Assembly (NCBI RefSeq): GCF_030249855.1 | Contig: NZ_JANURN010000006.1 | Location: 62,001 to 126,000, forward strand | Direction: 5' to 3' | DNA: 64,000 bases | Source: Helicobacter_B zhangjianzhongii | GTDB lineage: Bacteria; Campylobacterota; Campylobacteria; Campylobacterales; Helicobacteraceae | Part shown: in pieces, positions 53,874 through 61,322 of the stretch | How the letters are laid out: every line of letters starts with the position of its first letter | How positions within the stretch are numbered: position 1 is the first letter of the stretch | Made by a program: the position numbers and the translations under genes | Notes under the pieces: generated by a model | The model's input: only the letters and a program-made list of their open reading frames with translations | What the model was told of the DNA's origin: nothing | The model's database searches: none

Positions 53874-55051
53874 TTTTGCTCCTTTGTGTAGATTTGCTCT
53901 ATGACATCAATAACCTGTTTAGGCTGTATGTCGTTAATATCAAGTGTGCTTTTGTAGGCAAAGACATTGCTTAACTCCTTGTATCTGGCGTAATTTGCCG
54001 TGATAAAGGGGTGCAACACAGGGTAGTATTTATCCCTTATCTCTTTAGGATAGGGGATAAATCTACCCAAATGGTTGCCGTTAGACACGACGACAATTAT
54101 CGTCGTGTCTAACAAGGCACATAAATGCACCGCGCTTGTTTCATTCGAAACAAGCAGGTTGCCGTTATACACGAGAAATGCCAAATCCACCAAAGTAGTT
54201 TCCCCCGCTAAATTACATAGAGATTGCCCACACTCTTTTGCTATGGGTTGTAAAATTTGCGTGAGTTTTGCTCCAGATTCCCTATCCGCACCCCCTCCGC
54301 ATATAAGGATATTGTGCTTGTGGTTTTGCATAAGATATGCCCCAACTTCTGCAAAATGCTCTATGCTCCATTGGCGATATTTTGCACTTGCCCCTATGAA
54401 TAACACGCTATAAGGCTTTTTGGTGGGTATTGCTCGTGTGGGTGGGCAGTGGAGATGAAGCTTTGGAGAAGTCTCAAGGGGCTTTTGTAATAGCTGCTCA
54501 AAAAACTCTTTATTACGATAAAACTCAAATATAATATCCTTGGTGCTTGGCGTTAGGGTTGTGTAGATTCTATCGTGGCGTGTTTTTTTGCGTGGAGAGA
54601 GATTGACATCATCACCTTGTGGAGCGATTTTGTTTAGGGCGTTTATATGTGAGGCAAGAGTAGCATTTAGCTCATCGCGAGAATGCACGGGGTTAATGAG
54701 TAGCTCATAGCCTATTTGCTTGATGTGGCGTAGGATTTTAATTTTCTTATGAATATGTTTTGTTTGAAAATGTGCCGTGTTAATCCAAATGCAATTATCA
54801 CAATATGATGAGTCAAAATACTCATACAGGGATTTCCATACACTATTGCCAATAAGTGTAATATGGTGTGTAGGATAGGCTTGTCGCACTTCACTTAAAA
54901 AGGCACGAAAAAGCAGATAATCTCCTATGGCATCAGTGCGGAGGATAACAATGCTTTTTTGCCTATGAATCTTGGGCTTTGTGTAGGCAAGGATATTGAT
55001 ACAAAGCTCCACAATAGGCTCTAAAATCTCGCGTAGGATAGGCTTTAGCAT
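53870..55051 (-). CDS. Glycosyltransferase family 9 (heptosyltransferase-like)
   Basis: The 393-residue GT-B protein has the GT9 N-terminus SIVILRTDAIGDYLLFRAFL, the central VLFIGASAKYRQWSIEHFAEVG and ILICGGGADRESG, and the donor-site segment LAGETTLVDLAFLVYNGNLLVSNETSAVHL. GT9 enzymes transfer heptose or related sugars in LPS or glycan cores. It has no G tract, unlike its neighbours. A perfect 13-bp inverted repeat lies inside the codons for the D-T-T-I-I-V-V-V segment. It starts in a TAATG overlap with the extended frame of the GT4 gene. Confidence 0.88.
   Translation of the reverse strand: MLKPILREILEPIVELCINILAYTKPKIHRQKSIVILRTDAIGDYLLFRAFLSEVRQAYPTHHITLIGNSVWKSLYEYFDSSYCDNCIWINTAHFQTKHIHKKIKILRHIKQIGYELLINPVHSRDELNATLASHINALNKIAPQGDDVNLSPRKKTRHDRIYTTLTPSTKDIIFEFYRNKEFFEQLLQKPLETSPKLHLHCPPTRAIPTKKPYSVLFIGASAKYRQWSIEHFAEVGAYLMQNHKHNILICGGGADRESGAKLTQILQPIAKECGQSLCNLAGETTLVDLAFLVYNGNLLVSNETSAVHLCALLDTTIIVVVSNGNHLGRFIPYPKEIRDKYYPVLHPFITANYARYKELSNVFAYKSTLDINDIQPKQVIDVIEQIYTKEQK
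54081..54112. repeat. Perfect 13-bp inverted repeat inside the GT9 gene
   Basis: Arms TTAGACACGACGA (54081-54093) and its complement (54100-54112) with a 6-nt loop, fully within coding sequence. Confidence 0.85.
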
Positions 55052-57080
55052 TATGCTACAAACCTTGCGTGAGTTGTGTCAAAAGTGCTAGCGATATGAG
55101 TGGAAGTGGGGATAGGAGCGAAAAATACAGGATAATCTAAGAAACTTGTGGAATCTGGAAAATATGAGAATTGTAAAAAAATACTTAAGAATCTATGATT
55201 GCTCCCCCCCCCCCCGTTAAAAATACATAAGTATTGATATAGGTATGTGCTATTTTTGCAGATTCAAATCTCAAAGAAGAGACTCTAGCATTGTGGGCAA
55301 GTGTGGCATAGGCTTTTGCATCTTGGCTTAAAATCCACTCTATACCCTCTCCTAGTGTGTTAGAGTCGTTTGCAAGCGGTGCTAGGTAGCCATTATGCTT
55401 GTGGGTAATCATATCACCATTACCACCAATATCAAATGCCACAACAGGTGTGCCACAAGCTAAAGATTCCATAATGACATTGCTTAGATTTTCTGCCAAA
55501 CTTGGAGCGACAAATATATCACAGGCATTAAAGGCAAAGGCTAGAGCGTAGTCATCGTGGAGGAAGCCTAGTGTATGGGATTTAATCCCTTGAATCTGCG
55601 GGGCTTCTCCGCCAAAGACAAGTAGCTCACATTGTGATTTAAGACTAAAGGGGAGATTTTCTAGGGCAATTTTTAACTCGTTAAAGCCCTTTCTTCCCAC
55701 ACTAGCCCCACCAATCGCACCAAAGCCGATATAGTAAGTAGGCTGTGCAAAAATATGGGGGAGCAGCGTATGTAAAGTATGCTTGGCAATAGAAATAAGC
55801 CAAGTTTTATCTACTGCCCCCCCCCCAGCTAATTGTGCGTAAGTGTCAATATAAGCGTGGGCGACTTTTGAAGATTCAAAAGCTTTTATCGCAGAAGAGC
55901 GAGCATTGCGAGCGAGAGCTTCATACTTAGCTGTTTCAAGGCTTAAAATCCACTCTATACCCCTTGCTAAATCGTTTGTGTCATAGCATTTGGCAAGATA
56001 GCCATTGTGTTTATGAGTGATAATATCTTTTAGCCCACTTGTATTAAATGCTACTACTGGTGTGCCACAGGCTATGGCTTCAAGGGCGGTTTGCCCAAAG
56101 GATTCTAAATGGCTTGGCATAATAAACACATCACTTGCACTATACAACAAAGCCAAGGCAATATCATCGTGCAGTGTGCCTACATAATGTGTGGGTATAT
56201 CTTGTAGATTTTGCCCTTCACTAGAGCCAAAGACGAGCAATTCACACTTATCTTTAAGATTTTGCGGGAGACAATCTAGCGCGGCTTTTAGCTCATTAAA
56301 GCCTTTGCGTGGCGTTGAAGTCGCACCAATGGCACCAAAGCTTATGATTTTTTTAGGCGTGTGGATATGCAGCATTTCTCGTGCTAGGGATTTTTGTATC
56401 GGGCGATAAATGCGTGTGTCAATGGGATTTGGCAGATTGATAATAGGCTTAGAGCTTAATAGGCTAGAGTCTTTGGCACTTTGTGCTATCCAGCGAGATA
56501 AGCCATTGATGGTAAGATTTTTTAGCTTGGCATAGGTCTTTGCTTTACGCTTAAATGTCCAAAAGCTTATGTCAAACGGATAGGTAGATTTAAGCAAGGG
56601 GCAGCTTTTACAACGAGTGCCAACCCCTACACAGGCGGCTGCCACTATGTGGCAGCCGCCTGTGTAGGGGTTGGCATCGTGTAAGCTCCATAGTATAGGG
56701 GCTTGTATGGATTGTAAGTCTTTGATACTAAAAAAGCCATTTTCCACCCAGTGTAAATGCACGATGTCTGGTTTTAGGGCTTTTATCGTTGAGACAAGCA
56801 GATGATTGCTTGGGGTAAAAATGGGGAGATTAGGGGAGAATATGTCTTTTACTCGTTTTGGGTAAGCCATAAGCGGAAGCTGGGATAGAAAAGGGCGGAT
56901 TTTAGCGACAAGCTTTTGAGGTTTTGTTTGAGCAAGTTGTTTGACCTGCGGCGTGTCGCCTGTTTTAGTCTGCGTGATAACAATAGAATCCACCCCTGCT
57001 TCTAGCAGGGCTTTATGTAGCCTTATGCAAGCTCTACCAGCTCCGCCATTATCTAGACTAGTGATATGCACAACTCTCAT
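55051..57080 (-). CDS. Phase-variable GT4 glycosyltransferase with duplicated C-terminal domain
   Basis: From ATG 57080 the present frame gives 631 residues and stops at 55185. Residues 1-230 are a GT-B acceptor domain (MRVVHITSLDNGGAGRACIRL, ILWSLHDANPYTGGCH). Residues about 238-415 are the donor domain (IISFGAIGATSTPRKGFNEL, VFIMPSHLESFGQTALEAIACGTPVVAF). After a G10 tract a second donor-domain copy follows (about 443-622: YYIGFGAIGGASVGRKGFNEL, IFVAPSLAENLSNVIMESLACGTPVVAFD). A G12 tract then codes the last Gly run. With one more G the frame stays open 50 more codons and ends in TAATG with GT9, a 676-residue form. The gene is first in the cluster; the ribosome site is weak. Confidence 0.85.
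55204..55215 (-). repeat. G12 tract at the 3' end of the GT4 gene
   Basis: Twelve G on the coding strand, preceded by TTTTTAAC. As sequenced the protein ends A-I-I-D-S; with 13 G it is extended by 50 residues up to the GT9 start. Confidence 0.88.
55817..55826 (-). repeat. G10 tract between the two donor domains of the GT4 gene
   Basis: Ten G on the coding strand, in frame here; a slip would yield a normal-size, single-donor-domain glycosyltransferase. Confidence 0.85.
56618..56676. repeat. Perfect 28-bp inverted repeat inside the GT4 gene
   Basis: Arms at 56618-56645 and 56649-56676 are exact complements with a 3-nt loop, GC-rich and fully within the coding sequence. They encode A-N-P-Y-T-G-G-C-H and then V-A-A-A-C-V-G-V-G. 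Confidence 0.95.
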
Positions 57081-57141
57081 CAAAAAGCCCTATGGATTAG
57101 TTTAGGCGCGTATTGTAGCGTATTTGTATGTCTGTGCAAGT

Positions 57142-57435
57142 CTAGCCCTTTTGCTGCTCTTTAAGCCAGTCAAAGAGGGCTTGACTGTATCCAAAGCCCC
57201 CGGATAAGTGGCTAGCAAGCGTGTCTTTATACATTCCTTGGTAGATGTCGCTGCCGGGCTGCTTAGGGTAGAGTGGATTTTCAAGATTGAGCGAAGTATC
57301 GAGCATAAACTTTAGCAAAATTGCTTCAAAGGCATCGGTCTGCTCTTTTAGCTTTGCATCATCGCTAGTTTTGCTAATGCTTGGGGTTTTGTTTGCTTGG
57401 TAGGCTGCTAGGGTGCTGCTTGTGTCGATTTTCAT
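57142..57435 (-). CDS. FlgJ-like rod-binding/rod-chaperone protein
   Basis: The 97-residue protein contains the rod-binding FlgJ motif region: KEQTDAFEAILLKFMLDTSLN followed by GSDIYQGMYKDTLASHLSGGFGYSQALFDWL. It corresponds to the N-terminal half of FlgJ, without the muramidase domain, as in other Campylobacterota. It sits next to flgI, as in H. pylori, and probably helps rod assembly. A strong ribosome site (AAGGAG) precedes the ATG. The glycan cluster begins 61 bp downstream in the same direction and may share transcription. Confidence 0.85.
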   Translation of the reverse strand: MKIDTSSTLAAYQANKTPSISKTSDDAKLKEQTDAFEAILLKFMLDTSLNLENPLYPKQPGSDIYQGMYKDTLASHLSGGFGYSQALFDWLKEQQKG

Positions 57436-57654
57436 TGTTGCTCCTTTAATGTGTTAAAAAGTGGATTCTAGCCTTATGGATTCGGTCTTGGGTAGGCAAT
57501 GTGATTGATTGCACGAATTTTAGGGTAGCCGCAGACATCTAGTCTAGCTCTACCCTAAAATTCGTGCAAAACAACCAGCCCCACCACAATTCCTAGAATC
57601 CTAGAAGAAAAGGGACTAAGTGTGAAATCCGCACAGCCCTAGAATCCACCTTTC
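57436..57654. repeat. Gap between flgI and flgJ-like gene with an inverted repeat
   Basis: Arms GCACGAATTTTAGGGTA (57511-57527) and its exact complement (57551-57567) enclose a 23-nt loop; a terminator or attenuator role is possible. The flanking segment 57479-57510 is a near copy of 4978-5009. Copies of the 10-mer occur at about 57462 and 57643. Confidence 0.75.
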
Positions 57655-58710
57655 TCATAGAACCTCTATCGGCGCGGCGATCGCACCACTTTGGCGCATA
57701 GCCTCTAGGATAGAGATCATACTCTTTGGGCTTGCGCCCATTTTTTGCAAGGCTTTGACGACATTAGATATGGTCGTGTTGGGCTCGCTCGCACTGATTG
57801 TCGTGCTATTGGGATCAAAGCTTGTCGTAGAATCCAGCTTTTGCGCGCCTTTTTCATCAAGCAAGGGTTCATTGGTGATTTTTAGCGTTATATCACCGCT
57901 TGTAACCACCACAGGGCGCACAGGTATGTCGATCCCTGCGACAATCGTGCCGGACTTTTCATCGATGATGATTTTGCTACCCATTGTGTAATCAATCTGC
58001 ACTTCTTGGAGTAGGGCTAGAAACTCCACAGGGGTTAGATTTTCTGGGCGATTTAGCTTGATCGTGCGAGAGTCTATGGCTATGGCACTTTGCTCGCCAA
58101 AGGTGCTATTTAGCACTTGCTGGATTTTGATAGCATTTTGGAAGTTTGAAGTCTTTAGGCTTAGGGTTAGATCTTGCTGATTGCTTAGATTATAAGCGAC
58201 TTCGCGCTCTACAACGGCACCTTGTGCGATCGTGGCATTTAGGAGATTGCTCGAGCTGCCTGTGCTCACCGCGCCTTGCGCTATGGCATAGATATTGCCA
58301 TCTACTGCGGTCAGTGGAGTCATCACTAAAATCCCGGATTCTAGGGATTTGGCATCGCCTATGGAAGAAATTTGTATATCAAGCTTATCACCCTGTCTGG
58401 CAAACGCCGGGAGATTTGCGGTAACGACCACCGCAGCGACATTTTTGGACTTTATGCTCTCTGGGCTTACCTTGACATTCACGCCTTCAAGCATATTGGC
58501 GATGGATTGCATAGTAAATTTTGAGCTAGTTTTATCGCCCGTGCCATTAAGCCCGATCACCAGTCCATAGCCGATTAGCTGATTGCTTCTCACACCTACG
58601 ATATTGGCTATATCGCCGATTTTTTCCGCATAGGCTTGCGTGCTAAAAAGCAGCAAAAATATCGCTGTCATTATGTAGCGGTGGCATTGCTTGTGCATTC
58701 TTGCAGTCAT
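57655..58710 (-). CDS. flgI: Flagellar P-ring protein FlgI
   Basis: FlgI forms the periplasmic P ring around the flagellar rod. The 351-residue protein has a signal peptide (IMTAIFLLLFSTQAYA), then EKIGDIANIVGVRSNQLIGYGLVIGLNGTGD, NVAAVVVTANLPAFARQGDKLDI, GDAKSLESGILVMTPL and the C-terminal ISNVVKALQKMGASPKSMISILEAM. A ribosome site (AAGGAGAG) supports the ATG at 58710. Confidence 0.96.
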   Translation of the reverse strand: MTARMHKQCHRYIMTAIFLLLFSTQAYAEKIGDIANIVGVRSNQLIGYGLVIGLNGTGDKTSSKFTMQSIANMLEGVNVKVSPESIKSKNVAAVVVTANLPAFARQGDKLDIQISSIGDAKSLESGILVMTPLTAVDGNIYAIAQGAVSTGSSSNLLNATIAQGAVVEREVAYNLSNQQDLTLSLKTSNFQNAIKIQQVLNSTFGEQSAIAIDSRTIKLNRPENLTPVEFLALLQEVQIDYTMGSKIIIDEKSGTIVAGIDIPVRPVVVTSGDITLKITNEPLLDEKGAQKLDSTTSFDPNSTTISASEPNTTISNVVKALQKMGASPKSMISILEAMRQSGAIAAPIEVL

Positions 58711-58877
58711 TATCTCTCCTTAGGATAAGCCATATTTGATAGGTATCGCTAGGATTCTAAGCAAAAAGGATTCCATAAATATTGTGCCAAAATAGCTTTG
58801 ACTTATGCATATTTATAGTATTTATTTATTTTTTCGTTGTAGAATCTAGGCTCACATTCACACTAAAGGAGAAGTCT
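58711..58877. promoter_or_regulatory. Divergent promoter region of flgI and cytochrome c gene
   Basis: This AT-rich gap contains a plus-strand run TTTATAGTATTTATT (about 58813-58827) suitable as the -10 region of the cytochrome gene. A minus-strand TTGGCAC occurs but lacks a GC element at the sigma-54 distance, so I do not call it RpoN-type. Confidence 0.35.
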
Positions 58878-59198
58878 ATGAACTCACTTCAAAAAAAGTT
58901 CGTTGCTACACTAGGGATTTTTGGCTGCGCTGTTGCGCTAAATGCTGCTGCGCCAGCAGATATTATTAAGACAAAGTGCCAAGCGTGCCACGGGGCAAAT
59001 ATGGAGAAGCAAGCTCTTGGTAAAAGCAAGATCACAAATACAATGACAGAAGAAGAGATCAAAAAGGATCTTCTAGGATATAAGGCAAAGACTTTGAATC
59101 ACTTCGGTCTTGGCGCGACAATGTGGGGGCAAGCAGCAGCACTAAGCGATGAAGAAATCGATGCGCTTGCAAAATATATCCCTACTTTGAAAAAGTAA
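58878..59198 (+). CDS. Cytochrome c-553, monoheme
   Basis: The 106-residue periplasmic protein has a signal peptide (MNSLQKKFVATLGIFGCAVALNAAA), the heme motif C-Q-A-C-H and a distal Met candidate (GATMWGQAAALSDEEIDALAKYI). It carries electrons from the bc1 complex to cbb3 oxidase. I start at 58878, where AAAGGAG precedes, not at the longer upstream frame. flgS follows after 18 bp on the same strand. Confidence 0.94.
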   Translation: MNSLQKKFVATLGIFGCAVALNAAAPADIIKTKCQACHGANMEKQALGKSKITNTMTEEEIKKDLLGYKAKTLNHFGLGATMWGQAAALSDEEIDALAKYIPTLKK

Positions 59199-59216
59199 GT
59201 CTTAGAAAAATAAGCA

Positions 59217-60392
59217 TTGTGTCTGCTGCTTAGCAGTGGGCGCACTTCTACTACAAATACTACAAAGCAGACTAGATTGAGATCTCCCAAAAACACAGAC
59301 AAATCCGTATCCCCACAGATAGATCCAGCACAATTACTAGACCCCACACAAGATCGTAATGATAATGACGACAAGCTTGGGCAAGATTTTTTGCGCGAGA
59401 TCCAAGAAAATCCAGAAAATATCAAGCAGCTTTTAGAAGAATTTATCAACATTAGCTATCGTTATGAAAAAGATGTCAAAGATGCTAAAGCCCTGTATGA
59501 ATGGCTCATAGAGACACTGCCGCAAGCTATTTGGGTCTATAATTACGATGGGAGCTTTTTCTACCGCAATACTCGCGCGATAGAGATTTCACACATAGTA
59601 GAATTGATACAAGCAAACCCCCAAGATAGCCTAGAATCCACTTTAGAAATTGAGTGCGACAAGCGGATTTTCCTTGTGCAAACAAGCTCTTTTCAAAATC
59701 GCTTGCTAATTACTGCCACAGATATTACAAGCCAAAAGCGTCAAGCCAGACTTGCTTCTATGGGGCAGATTTCCGCGCATTTGGCACACGAGATCCGCAA
59801 TCCCATAGGCTCGATGTCTTTGCTTGCAGCGACATTGCAAAAATCAGCACTACAATCACAGCTCCCCATCATCGATGAGCTGCAAAAGTCCATTTTCCGC
59901 GTGGAGCGTATCATCAAAGCAACACTGCTATTTTCTAAAGGCATTAGTGCCAATAAGCAGCCCCTAAGAATCTGTGAGCTGCAAGATGAGCTGCAAGCCT
60001 TTGTGAAAAGTTATAGCTTTAGCAAAGACATCGCATTTCACTATGCTTTTGCCGATAAAGTTGCCTATATGGATAAGGATTTGATCTTGATCGCTTTGCA
60101 GAATTTTTTATTTAATGCCATTGATGCGATAGAAGAGGGCGATAATGAATGTGGGCAAGTAGTGCTAGAGGGCGATATTACACAGGGGGAAGTGTGCTTT
60201 TTGATCAAAGATAATGGCAAGCCCTTTGATAATCCAAACATTCTCTTTGAGCCATTTGTTACCACCAAGCTTAAGGGTAATGGGCTAGGGCTAGCTCTGT
60301 CAAATCACATTATCCAAGCGCATTCTGGGCGCATAGAGCTTAATGCCAAGGATAAGGAGTTTAGAATCTATCTCCCTAAAGTAAGTGTATAG
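59217..60392 (+). CDS. flgS: Sensor histidine kinase FlgS
   Basis: FlgS is the cytosolic kinase that, with FlgR and RpoN, turns on hook-class flagellar genes. The protein (up to 391 residues) has no membrane segment, a PAS-like middle (LPQAIWVYNYDGSFFYRNTRAIEI), the H-box GQISAHLAHEIRNPIGSMSLL and ATPase boxes (LQNFLFNAIDAIEEG; FLIKDNGKPFDN; TTKLKGNGLGLALSNHIIQAH). Placement near flgI and flgJ supports FlgS. The start is uncertain: no ATG occurs before the H-box region, and the TTG at 59217 gives the longest form. A 10-mer repeat copy at about 59635 is read as L-E-S-T-L. Confidence 0.83.
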   Translation: MCLLLSSGRTSTTNTTKQTRLRSPKNTDKSVSPQIDPAQLLDPTQDRNDNDDKLGQDFLREIQENPENIKQLLEEFINISYRYEKDVKDAKALYEWLIETLPQAIWVYNYDGSFFYRNTRAIEISHIVELIQANPQDSLESTLEIECDKRIFLVQTSSFQNRLLITATDITSQKRQARLASMGQISAHLAHEIRNPIGSMSLLAATLQKSALQSQLPIIDELQKSIFRVERIIKATLLFSKGISANKQPLRICELQDELQAFVKSYSFSKDIAFHYAFADKVAYMDKDLILIALQNFLFNAIDAIEEGDNECGQVVLEGDITQGEVCFLIKDNGKPFDNPNILFEPFVTTKLKGNGLGLALSNHIIQAHSGRIELNAKDKEFRIYLPKVSV

Positions 60393-60617
60393 GCTAGCTG
60401 GTTATCATAGATTGGCTTAGATCGCTGCCTTACTTATATGCAGGCTTGCAATAACAATATGATGAAAAAAACACAATGGGTAAAAGTGGATTCTAGGCTT
60501 TAGATGCGAGAATCTAGGATCGCATAATGAAGGGGATAAGACTAGGGCTATCAATGCAGCGTAATGCTTAATCTATAATCCTAGTCTGCCAGCCCTAAGC
60601 TTTTATAAAAACGGATT
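60393..60617. other. Convergent gap flgS / phoB
   Basis: Contains one GTGGATTCTA copy (about 60486), a degenerate CATTGC-like element near 60445, and AAAACGGATTCTAGG at about 60607. No gene is seen. Confidence 0.5.
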
Positions 60618-61292
60618 CTAGGCTTGCTGTGTGTTTAGCTTATATCCCACACCGCGTATGGTTTCAATCTTTTTTCCAAAGCTTCCAAGCTTATTGCGCA
60701 GGGTGTTGATATGCATATCCACAGTGCGTGTCTCTCCGCTAAGCTCATATCCCCACACAAGCTCCAAAAGCTCCTCCCTAGAAAATGTCCTATCGGGATT
60801 TTTCAGCAAGCAGGCAAGCAGATCAAATTCTTTCAAGGTGGTTTTGATCTCTTGATTGTCAAGAGTGATTGTGTGGCGTTTGGGCGATAGAGAGAGTGTA
60901 TCTAGCACCAAATCCCCAAAATCATCGCCATTATAGCGGCGCAGCAAGGCGCGGATCCTAGCAAGTAGCTCTAGCGCACTAAAAGGCTTTGAGAGATAGT
61001 CATCGGCCCCTAGATCTAGCCCTTTGATCTTGTCATATTCACTACCAAGTGCGCTTAGTATGATTACAGGTATGTCGCGTGTCTTGCTCTTTTCCCGCAG
61101 GCGTTTTAGGATACTTAAGCCATTTTCATTGGGTAGCATTAAATCAAGCACGATGAGCGCAGGCAGCTCTTTGGTCAAGCTAGCATTAAAATCTAGCGCA
61201 TTATCAAAGCCCTTGGCTTCGATATTTTGGCTTGAGAGCGCGTATAGCACAAGCTCCAAAATACTGCTATCATCTTCTAGCACATATACCAT
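60618..61292 (-). CDS. phoB: PhoB-like response regulator
   Basis: The 224-residue OmpR/PhoB-type regulator has a receiver domain (VYVLEDDSSILELV; phospho-Asp in ALIVLDLMLPNENG; Lys in YLSKPFSALELLARI) and a winged-helix domain (LTLKEFDLLACLL-like segment; NPDRTFSREELLELVWG; TVDMHINTLRNKLG; IETIRGVGYKL). It follows pstB and pstA on the same strand, so it most likely controls phosphate starvation genes. No partner kinase phoR is in the window. The symbol rests on context as well as sequence. Confidence 0.85.
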   Translation of the reverse strand: MVYVLEDDSSILELVLYALSSQNIEAKGFDNALDFNASLTKELPALIVLDLMLPNENGLSILKRLREKSKTRDIPVIILSALGSEYDKIKGLDLGADDYLSKPFSALELLARIRALLRRYNGDDFGDLVLDTLSLSPKRHTITLDNQEIKTTLKEFDLLACLLKNPDRTFSREELLELVWGYELSGETRTVDMHINTLRNKLGSFGKKIETIRGVGYKLNTQQA

Positions 61293-61322
61293 ATAAATCC
61301 TTATCGCAAATCTTGTGAGATT

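Noticed and set aside
46959..55826. G tracts as pure sequencing or assembly errors
   Set aside because: Individual lengths may be miscalled, but ten tracts of 10-14 nt in one strand of one functional class cannot be error; only the ON/OFF states are uncertain.
58768..58800. Sigma-54 promoter upstream of flgI
   Set aside because: A TTGGCAC element exists but there is no GC at the required distance.
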